Source of the DNA: Streptomyces sp. NBC_01294 | GTDB taxonomy: Bacteria > Actinomycetota > Actinomycetes > Streptomycetales > Streptomycetaceae | Reading direction: 5' to 3' | NCBI RefSeq assembly: GCF_035917235.1 | Contig: NZ_CP108423.1 | Location: 7,159,501 to 7,223,500 of the forward strand | DNA: 64,000 nt | Shown here: positions 51,743-58,592 of the stretch, piece after piece | Numbering within the stretch: position 1 is the stretch's first letter | Layout of the letters: each line of letters begins with the position of its first letter | Notes under the pieces: generated by a model | Databases searched by the model: none | The model's input: the letters and a program-made list of their open reading frames with translations, nothing else | Told to the model about the DNA's origin: nothing | Position numbers and translations under genes: made by a program

Positions 51743-53330
51743 GTGACGATCACCGCCGGTACCGAGACCAGTCAGGGAGCGGGGGCCCCGGAATCTTCCG
51801 CGGAGATCCCCGTACCGGACGTTCCAGGCTGGATGGCCACTGGATCGGGTGAAGGAGACGAACCGGAGGGAGGAAGGGCGCGGCGACGGACTCCCCTCAC
51901 TGTGTGGATCGCCCGGCCGACCCGTCGGCTCGCCGATCGCTACTGGGGCACCCTGCCCGGCCGGCTGCGCCTCGCCCGCGCGGCGTGCGTACTTCCTCGC
52001 CACGGGGCTGCTGATTCTGCTCGTGGTCGCGGCGACTGGAGCGGCCGCCGGCTGGAACCAGACGGCGCAGCGTGACGTGCCCCGCACCATCTCCGCGACC
52101 CAGCTCAACCTCGCGCTCAACGACATGGACGCGCAGGCCGCCAACATCCTCCTCTCCAGTGGTGATTCGGGCTCCGGCACGGGCCGCCTGGACGAGTCCT
52201 ACACGAAGGCCAACGGCTTCTACAAGGACGCTCAGCAGACCATCAGCAGCTCGCTGCGCACGCTCGGCGCCGCCTCGGAGGGCGACCCGGCCACAGAGGC
52301 GACCGTCGTGAGGCTCACCGACGACTTCGCGCACTACCAGGAGCTGATCGGGCGGGCGCTGGAGAACGACAGCCACCCCGGCGGGAAGGACGCCGCCCGG
52401 GAGGACTACCGCGCCGCGACCGACCTTCTCGCAGACCGGCTGCTGCCGGAGGCACGCAAGCTCGTCGACGCCAACAACGACGTGTACGAGCGGCAGTACG
52501 ATGCGGCGAGGAGCGACCTCACGGTGCAGCGGACCGCTGAAGCCGTCCTCGGGGTATTGCTGGTCGCAGCGCTCGTCCTGCTCCAGATCGGTCTCGCCCG
52601 CCGCTTCCACAGGGTCTTCAACCCGGGACTGATCGCCGCCACCCTCTGCGCGGTCGTCGCAGTGCTGTGTGGTGGGCAACTGCTCGCGATCAACTACGAG
52701 CAGATGAAGGTGGCTCGACGGGACTCGTTCGACTCAGTCATCGCACTGTCGCGGTCCAAGGCGATCGGCTACGACGCCAACGCGGACGAGAGCCGCTACC
52801 TCTTGGACCCCGACCGCCGGCCCAGGTACGAGCGGTCCTTCCTCGACAAGTCACAGCAGCTGTACGGGTTCGCGGGCGCCGGACTCGCCACCTACGACCG
52901 CCGACTCGACGAGACCTGGGCCGCGTACCGGAAGAACAACAGCGACAAGCAGTTCACCGGGGAGTACCGGCGCGAGCTGGACAACATCACCTTCGCGGGG
53001 GAGCGGGACGCCGCCGAGAAGACCGTCGAGGCGTACGCCGTCTACCAGCGCGATGACCGGACCTTCCGGCGGCTGGTGACCGAGGGGAAGACGCAGGAGG
53101 CCACGGTGTTCTGCGTCGGCTGGGCGCCCGACACGTCCAACGCCCACTTCGGGGAATGGATGAAGGCCTTGGACCAGGTCACCGCCATCAACCAGCGGTA
53201 CTTCGACCGGGCCGTCCACAAGGGACGCGAGGCGCTGACCACGCTGGCCCCGGCGGCCGGCGCGGCGCTGCTGCTCGTGGCCGGGTTGACCCTCCTCGGC
53301 CTGCGCCCCCGGCTGGCCGAGTTCAGGTAG
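51743..53330 (+). pseudogene. Frameshifted membrane protein with extracytoplasmic helical domains
   Basis: The gene starts at GTG 51743 behind GGAGGGGC (MTITAGTETSQGAG) and reads into RLADRYWGTLPGRLRLARAA. Homology then continues one frame over at about 51985 with YFLATGLLILLVVAATGAAA and runs to 53330. This is one gene with a frameshift (or sequencing error). The product would have a ~80-residue cytoplasmic tail, TM1, a helical outer domain (LNLALNDMDAQAANILLSSG), two central TMs, a second outer domain (YDANADESRYLLD) and a final TM. The family is widespread in Streptomyces next to kinase/glutamate-binding genes. A sensor-like role is my guess. Confidence 0.7.
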
Positions 53331-53339
53331 GGCCCCGCT

Positions 53340-53702
53340 TCAGGACAGGTCCAGGGAGAGGTCGTACGGGAACTCCTCGCCGTCCCTGAGGAAGGTGAGC
53401 CTTGCCTGGAGATGGCGTGCGGTGGGCGGGGGTGCAGGGCGGGCGGTGATGGTGCCCTGGGTGCGGCGGCGGTCCGGGCTAGTGTCGTAGACGCCGCCCC
53501 AGTCCACGTACGTGTTGCCGAGGTCGTCCTCCGCGTCGAGGGCGAGCAGTACGGACTGCGGCAGCGTCGGGGTGACGATGTAGCTGATGCTGAACGAGTC
53601 GGCTTCCAGAGCGAGTCCCCGAACGGCGAGCTCATGCCACCCGCCGAGGACGGCGATGGCGGGCAGGCCGTCGTGGCCGTCGTGGCCGGGGTTCCGGCTC
53701 AT
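53340..53702 (-). CDS. Hypothetical protein coupled to a hydrolase gene, 120 aa
   Basis: Soluble, beta-rich protein without signal peptide or known motif. Segments such as LALEADSFSISYIVTPTLPQ and DDLGNTYVDWGGVYDTS suggest an immunoglobulin-like or C2-like fold. The ATG 53702 overlaps the stop of the alpha/beta hydrolase gene by four bases (ATGA), so the two are co-translated. Confidence 0.75.
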   Translation of the reverse strand: MSRNPGHDGHDGLPAIAVLGGWHELAVRGLALEADSFSISYIVTPTLPQSVLLALDAEDDLGNTYVDWGGVYDTSPDRRRTQGTITARPAPPPTARHLQARLTFLRDGEEFPYDLSLDLS

Positions 53703-54526
53703 ACGAGGGCCGCCAGACGGTCGGGGTGTTCCTCGACGACGAGGTGGCCGGCGTCGGGGATGACGTGCAGGCCGGTACCGAGCGTTGCGCGGACGACAGG
53801 GGCGAATCGTCGCGGTGGCAGGAACGTGTCGTGCACGCCGGTGGCGACCAGTCGGGGAACCGCTCGCGAGGGCAGGTCGGCCGTCCCGGGGGCTCCGCTG
53901 GAGCGGGAGTGACGCGCGACCAGCGTCATCCACTCCACCAGTTCCGCGCGCGGCTGGTGGCCGGGCGCGAGCATGGCCTGCAGGAGCCGGGTGCTGCGGG
54001 CTGGGGTCGGCCGCATGAACCAGGCGGCTGAGGCGGCCAGCAGGCCGGGGGCCAGGCGTAGCCGGCCCAGTCCCCCAGGGGAGACGAGGACGAGCCGGTC
54101 GATGCGTGGTGACGGGCTGGAGAGTGCGATGGCGGCGCCGAAGGAATGGCCGATCACCACCGCGGGCCCCGCCACGGCCGTCTCGAGTACCTCGCTCAGC
54201 CAGGTGCCGTACCAGGGGAGGCGGACGCCCGAGATCGTGCGCTTCTCGGAGCTGAGGCCGGGCTGCCCGGGGACGTCCGCCATGACGAGCCGGTGTCCGG
54301 CCGCGGTCACGGCAGTGGCCAGGGGCAGGGACGCGGCGGCGTTGAAGTTCGTCCCCGGGACGAAGACGACCGTGGTCGGGCCGGAGCCGGCGGTCACCAG
54401 GTGGGTCAGCGCTCCGTTGGCGGTCACCTGAGACCGCTCGTGCGGCACGGGCCACGCGTCGAGCCGGTCGGTGCACCAGCGGTGGATGTGCTCCCGGCCC
54501 GCCGCACTGCGGTAGATGGAGTCCAT
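53699..54526 (-). CDS. Alpha/beta-hydrolase, 275 aa
   Basis: Cytoplasmic alpha/beta-hydrolase-fold enzyme (esterase, lactonase or similar). Oxyanion region VVFVPGTNFNAAAS, nucleophile elbow GHSFG (Ser near residue 129), probable acid in VATGVHDTFLPP and catalytic His in DAGHLVVEEHPDRL. The start ATG 54526 is followed immediately by normal family sequence. The gene lies 17 bases behind the GNAT2 stop and is coupled to 53340, so it extends the SDR2/bL37/GNAT2 gene group. The substrate is unknown. Confidence 0.88.
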   Translation of the reverse strand: MDSIYRSAAGREHIHRWCTDRLDAWPVPHERSQVTANGALTHLVTAGSGPTTVVFVPGTNFNAAASLPLATAVTAAGHRLVMADVPGQPGLSSEKRTISGVRLPWYGTWLSEVLETAVAGPAVVIGHSFGAAIALSSPSPRIDRLVLVSPGGLGRLRLAPGLLAASAAWFMRPTPARSTRLLQAMLAPGHQPRAELVEWMTLVARHSRSSGAPGTADLPSRAVPRLVATGVHDTFLPPRRFAPVVRATLGTGLHVIPDAGHLVVEEHPDRLAALV

Positions 54527-54543
54527 CGGGCGAGTATCGCCCC

Positions 54544-55320
54544 TCATCCCGCTGCCACTCTTTCGGTGGCGGCAGGAGCGCCGACCGCGTAGTGACCGTA
54601 CTCGCGTTCGGCGCGGAATCCCGCACTGGAGGCGAGCAGGCGACCGGCCCGGTTGCCCACGGAGCAGGTCCAGCTGGGGGTGCGGCGGCGGGTGGCTATG
54701 TCCGAGCACAGGGCGTCGACACAGGCGAGCGCGAGGTGCTGAAGGCGGGGGTCGGGCACGGAGACGCAGGCGATGTCCTCGTAGACGGTGCCGAGGAAAT
54801 ACGTGCAGGCCACGGCCACGATGCGGCCGTTACGGAACGCTGCCCAGGCGTAACCGGAACGGGCAAGCGCGTTGGGGCCGCCCCAGGTGCGGTGGATCCG
54901 GTGCATCGCGGGAGACAGGGTGCTGAGCGCCCGGGCGTCCTGAGCGGTCAGCCGTCGTAGCGTGATCCCCCTCGGGCGCGGTGCGGCCGGCGCCGTGGTG
55001 CGCTTGACGTACACCGTGCGCTGCCAGGGCACGACGCGGTCGAACGCGGCCCCGATCAGCGGCCGGAAGTGGCCGGGTGCCTCGATGTACCGGTGGGCGA
55101 AGTGCGCCAGGTCCTGGGGTGTCAGCGCTTGCGGGTCCCCGAGCAGCAGTACGTGGTCCCCGCATTCGGCGGCGATGACACGTGGCTGGATGACCCGGTC
55201 CACCCACCAGCGGCCGGCCTCGGTGGTCAGTACGTGCTCGGTCAGGGCGCCCGAGCCCGGTGCGCCGACAGGGAACCAGCGGACGAGGCCCGGAAGTCGG
55301 TGGGAGGGCAGATTGATCAC
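54544..55320 (-). CDS. GNAT-type acetyltransferase-like protein (GNAT2), 258 aa
   Basis: Paralogue of the protein at 47944 over its full length (LPGLVRWFPVGAPGSGALTE, DHVLLLGDP, IHRTWGGPNALARSGYAWAA, VACTYFLGTVYEDI, SVGNRAGRLLASSAGF). I choose GTG 55320 instead of the upstream ATG 55341 because GGAAG precedes it and GNAT1 starts at the same alignment position. A terminator hairpin separates it from the upstream bL37-like gene. Catalytic function not shown. Confidence 0.8.
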   Translation of the reverse strand: MINLPSHRLPGLVRWFPVGAPGSGALTEHVLTTEAGRWWVDRVIQPRVIAAECGDHVLLLGDPQALTPQDLAHFAHRYIEAPGHFRPLIGAAFDRVVPWQRTVYVKRTTAPAAPRPRGITLRRLTAQDARALSTLSPAMHRIHRTWGGPNALARSGYAWAAFRNGRIVAVACTYFLGTVYEDIACVSVPDPRLQHLALACVDALCSDIATRRRTPSWTCSVGNRAGRLLASSAGFRAEREYGHYAVGAPAATERVAAG

Positions 55321-55345
55321 GGTGCTTCCTTGCGGGGGCATGAAG

Positions 55346-55376
55346 GTGGGGCGGCCCTGGCGGAGGGCCGCCCCAC
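55346..55376 (-). terminator. Hairpin between bL37-like gene and GNAT2
   Basis: GTGGGGCGGCCCT at 55346-55358 pairs perfectly with 55364-55376 around a 5-base loop. Confidence 0.8.
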
Positions 55377-55391
55377 GGGGTGGGCTGATGG

Positions 55392-55466
55392 CTAGCAGGA
55401 GGGCTTGCTGCCGTGGTTGGAGCCCTTCTTGCGGCGGGCCCTCTTCTTGCGTGCGCGCTTGGACAT
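55392..55466 (-). CDS. bL37-like small basic ribosomal protein, 24 aa
   Basis: ATG 55466 behind GAAGGGATCC opens MSKRARKKRARRKKGSNHG and ends SKPSC at TAG 55392. Size, basic composition and the R-K-K-x-x-NHG pattern match bL37, the 24-residue large-subunit protein of actinobacterial ribosomes (typically MAKRGRKK...NHGKRP). The Cys end and the altered tail mark it as a divergent paralogue, perhaps a stress-specific or zinc-independent copy. It lies 14 bases behind the SDR2 stop. Confidence 0.65.
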   Translation of the reverse strand: MSKRARKKRARRKKGSNHGSKPSC

Positions 55467-55480
55467 GGCTGTGGATCCCT

Positions 55481-56287
55481 TCAGGCGGTGTGGCCGACGA
55501 GGAGGTCGGCGAGCTTGTTGAGGCGCTTGACGGTCCGGTCGTCGGTGGCGGCCGCGGCCGGCGTGACGTGCTCGGAGCGGTCGTAGTAGGCGCCGTTGAC
55601 GATCTCGGTGGCCGGGTCGCAGAGCCGTACGACGTGCTGCGCCCCCTCGGAGGCCGGCGCGCCCTCGTTCCCGTACAGCGGGAGGAGCCCGGTGTCGCAA
55701 ATGCCCGGGTTGACGGAGACCGCGGTGACGCGAGGGTCCGCGGCGAAGACGGTCAGGGCCAGCTGCGACTGCGCGTAGGCGGCGAGGCGGGAGTATCGAC
55801 GGAGATGCTGCGGGTCGTTCCACATGATCGTGGCGGTGCGGTGGAGCGAGGAGGAGACGTTGACGACCCGGCCACCGGGGTCGGAGGTCAGCGCTGGCTC
55901 CAGCAGGTTCGTCAGCAGGTAGTGGGAGAGGAAGTTGACCTGGAAGGCGATCTCGTTGCCGTCGGCCGTGACGGTGTGGCGCTCGGGCGCGGCAATGGCG
56001 GCGTTGTTGACGAGCACGTCGAGACGCGGGTGCTCGCGTACGACCGCGTAGGCCAGGCTCTCGACTTCGTCGAGGTGGGCGAAGTCGGCGGCGAGCGGCC
56101 GCAGGGAGGAGCCGTTGATGCCGGCGGTGGTGATCAGCCGGTCGGTGGCGGCCTGCGCCTCATCGGGGGTGCGGCCGTGCAGGAGGACGGTGACGCCGCG
56201 CTCTGCGAGCTGGCGGGCAGTCTCGTAGCCGATGCCGGAGGTGGCGCCGGTGACGAGGACGGTACGTCCGGACAGGGATGAAGGCAT
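55481..56287 (-). CDS. Short-chain dehydrogenase-like protein with YxxxQ (SDR2), 268 aa
   Basis: Full-length paralogue of SDR1, identical in length. TGATSGIG (14-21), NNAA, VVNVSSS and the active-site segment YAQSQLALTVFAADPRV, with Gln again in place of the catalytic Lys. The ATG 56287 fits the paralogue. It heads the minus-strand group SDR2, bL37-like, GNAT2, hydrolase, 53340. The upstream region carries phased CGTCAAG/CGTTCAG units. Conservation of the Gln in both copies suggests selection for an altered function and not decay. Confidence 0.88.
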   Translation of the reverse strand: MPSSLSGRTVLVTGATSGIGYETARQLAERGVTVLLHGRTPDEAQAATDRLITTAGINGSSLRPLAADFAHLDEVESLAYAVVREHPRLDVLVNNAAIAAPERHTVTADGNEIAFQVNFLSHYLLTNLLEPALTSDPGGRVVNVSSSLHRTATIMWNDPQHLRRYSRLAAYAQSQLALTVFAADPRVTAVSVNPGICDTGLLPLYGNEGAPASEGAQHVVRLCDPATEIVNGAYYDRSEHVTPAAAATDDRTVKRLNKLADLLVGHTA

Positions 56288-57003
56288 GTCGGATTCCTGG
56301 AAACGGGCATGGCTGACCTGCCTGTCGCCCCGGCGGGACGCGGGGGCACGGGTTCAGCTCATGCGGTGAAGGAGGGGATGCGTATGGTGCCCCGAACAGC
56401 GCCCTTCAGGCGGTGGTGGCAGGTACGCGAACGACGCGCGGCCGAAGTCAGACAGCCAGGCGGACAGCGGGCGCTGCCGGCGGCACCTGATTCGGTGGCC
56501 GGTCGTCGTAACGCGGACCGCTGTTCATGACCCCATCCCAGCGCATCCGACCTGCGGAGACAAGCTTCTGAACGCGCCCTTGACGCTGCCTTGGTACGCG
56601 CCATCAGGGGCGCATCAAGATCGATCGCTGCGCGGAAGGAAGGCGTCAAGGAGTGCCGGCAGGGCTGTTTCGACGGGAGAGACTGATGCGGCGACGGACC
56701 GGGATGACGGTCCGTGGCGCGCGGCTGGAGGCGTGTGACCTGAACTCCGCCGAAGGACGCAAGGCCCGGGCCGTGGGGGGCCGGGCCGACGCACCGCGTG
56801 CCGCTTACCCGTCGCACAACACATGAGCCGTCCGGCTCCCGGGGTGGGGATTCCGGGGCCGGCGGCTCACGTGGTCTGCCTGATCGTTCAGGACGTGTCC
56901 GGCCGATCACGGGACCCGCGGCGAAGCCTGTGGACGTGGGGTGCGCCAAGTGCCATGATCACGCTCGCGTGCGGCGCGGGTCCGGCGTGCAGGAGAGAGA
57001 ATC
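56288..57003. other. Intergenic regulatory region, no gene seen
   Basis: Seven hundred bases between divergent SDR2 and a small membrane-protein gene. The bidirectional operator at 56568-56618 is the only clear feature. No ORF here has a ribosome binding site or family similarity. Confidence 0.55.
56568..56618. promoter_or_regulatory. Two-way phased operator upstream of SDR2
   Basis: Toward SDR2 (minus strand) CGTCAAG and CGTTCAG are 11 bases apart. On the plus strand CATCAG at 56602 and CATCAA at 56613 are 11 apart and face 57004. Both belong to the motif set seen at the kdp genes. Confidence 0.55.
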
Positions 57004-57327
57004 GTGAAGCTGTGCCTCGCCGCATCTCTGGTTCTCATCGCTCTGCTCGTCGCCGCATCCGGAATGGCGGCGCTCACCCGTGGCTGGGTGCTCCCCATGA
57101 ACCGGCGCCACGTCCGCAGCCCTCGCCTCTACGGCCTCGGCCAGTTGGTGGCGGCCCTCGCGTTGTGCTGGCAAGTGCTCTTCGGGCTGGTGATCAGCGA
57201 TGCCGGGACCCGCCACTGGGGCACCCTGACCGGCGGCGCGATTCTGGTCGCCGGCCTCATCGTGATGATGGTGGGTCAGCTCGCCGGTGGCGGACGGGAG
57301 GGCAGCGGTACACCGACGCGGGCCTGA
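57004..57327 (+). CDS. Small three-helix membrane protein, 107 aa
   Basis: GTG 57004 behind GGAGAGAATC. Three hydrophobic segments: LCLAASLVLIALLVAASGMA, GQLVAALALCWQVLFGLVIS and GGAILVAGLIVMMVGQLA, with a short polar end. No known motif. Confidence 0.75.
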   Translation: MKLCLAASLVLIALLVAASGMAALTRGWVLPMNRRHVRSPRLYGLGQLVAALALCWQVLFGLVISDAGTRHWGTLTGGAILVAGLIVMMVGQLAGGGREGSGTPTRA

Positions 57328-57342
57328 TCCGTAGACGTCGAG

Positions 57343-58074
57343 CTATGCGCCCAGTTGTGTGCGGATGAGTGTGTCGAGTCGCTGCCATGCCGGGGACGTG
57401 GCGTTGACCGTGTCCTGGACGAGGGCGGGGATCTCGGAGGGTGCATCCAGGCCAGGCAGTTCGTCGGATCCGTAGCGTTCCCGAGTCGCCTGGGTGATCC
57501 GGCGGGCGAGGTCGTCGATGCGGGGATCGTCCGCGTCGAGGTCGTGTGCGTGGTCGTAGTCGAGGAAGAGCTGCCGTAGCGCCGGGTTGGCCAGGCTCTC
57601 GGTTTGGTCGTGGAACAGGGCGAGCGCCCTGTCCGGGTGGGTGGCGAACATGAGGATCCACAGGTCGCGTTGCAGGTCCACCCATCGAGGTGTGAATCCC
57701 CACTGGGCCAGGTGCTCCAGATGGTCACCGACTTCGGTGGGCAGGAGCGCCGGATGCCCGGCGGCGAGCCGGCGCAGGCGGACCCGTGCTGTCCGCAGGC
57801 CACGGATGCGGGCGGTGAGCTCGTCGTCGATCTCGCGCAGCGCCTGCTGGAGCTCCTCGTCGGTTGCCGATCTCAGGTCCCGGATACGGGCCAGGGAGAC
57901 GCCGGCTTCGGCGAGCGTCCGGATCTTGATCAGTTCGATGGCGTCCTGCGCGCCGTACCGCCGGTAGCCGGACGCATCGCGGTCGGGCTCGGGTAGCAGC
58001 CCTTTGTCGTGATAGACGCGGATGGTCTTGATCGACACGCCGACGTACCTGGCCAGCTGCCCGATGGTGATCAC
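57343..58074 (-). CDS. MerR-family transcriptional regulator with TipAS-like C-terminus, 243 aa
   Basis: DNA-binding activator with an N-terminal MerR winged helix (ITIGQLARYVGVSIKTIRVY, GLLPEPDRDASGYRRYG), a coiled-coil dimer helix at about 75-115 and a ~130-residue C-terminal helical domain of unknown ligand (QRDLWILMFATHPDRALALF). No metal-binding Cys, so it is not a metal-sensing MerR. The GTG 58074 follows GAGGA. It diverges from a small gene at 58129, which it may control. Confidence 0.88.
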   Translation of the reverse strand: MITIGQLARYVGVSIKTIRVYHDKGLLPEPDRDASGYRRYGAQDAIELIKIRTLAEAGVSLARIRDLRSATDEELQQALREIDDELTARIRGLRTARVRLRRLAAGHPALLPTEVGDHLEHLAQWGFTPRWVDLQRDLWILMFATHPDRALALFHDQTESLANPALRQLFLDYDHAHDLDADDPRIDDLARRITQATRERYGSDELPGLDAPSEIPALVQDTVNATSPAWQRLDTLIRTQLGA

Positions 58075-58128
58075 CCGGCCATCCTCACACTTGACCCTTC
58101 CCCTGGGGCAGGGTTGCAGGATGGTGTC

Positions 58129-58416
58129 ATGGCGAACATGAAGATTGATCGGGAGACACTGCGCGAGCTGGCCGACGAGGGCAATGAAACGGCCTTGGAC
58201 CGGCTGGCCGACCTCGCCGACGCAGCCGGCGACCTCGACGAGCTGAGCGAGCTGTTGGACGAGGGATGCATGCACGCAGGGTTCCTACTCACTCGACGTG
58301 CGGCTGCTTCCGGCGACCTGCGCGAGCTGCAACGGATCTCCGACGCCGGGTACGACGAGGCCGGGCAGGAGCTGGACCGACTGCTGAACGCACCGACCGA
58401 AGGGCATCGGCGCTGA
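58129..58416 (+). CDS. Small helical-repeat protein, 95 aa
   Basis: Acidic soluble protein with short helical repeats resembling Sel1/ankyrin-like units: LRELADEGNETALDRLADLA, DLDELSELLDEGCMHAGFLL, DLRELQRISDAGYDEAGQEL. It could be a small interaction module. The ATG 58129 follows AGGATGG; ATG 58138 is an alternative. It is transcribed divergently from the MerR gene. Confidence 0.7.
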   Translation: MANMKIDRETLRELADEGNETALDRLADLADAAGDLDELSELLDEGCMHAGFLLTRRAAASGDLRELQRISDAGYDEAGQELDRLLNAPTEGHRR

Positions 58417-58592
58417 GGATCAAACCGGACGAAGTCCAGGCCGCCGCTCCACGTGGGGAGGCATCGATGCCGTCTTCTGGAGGGCGAGTGCCGGAGCGGC
58501 CCCGAGCCCCGCGTGACAGAGCGCGGAGGCGGTCACGGCGGAGCACGATGGAGGGGAGGCCGAAGGCGTGACGACCGGGCAGGAACCAGACC

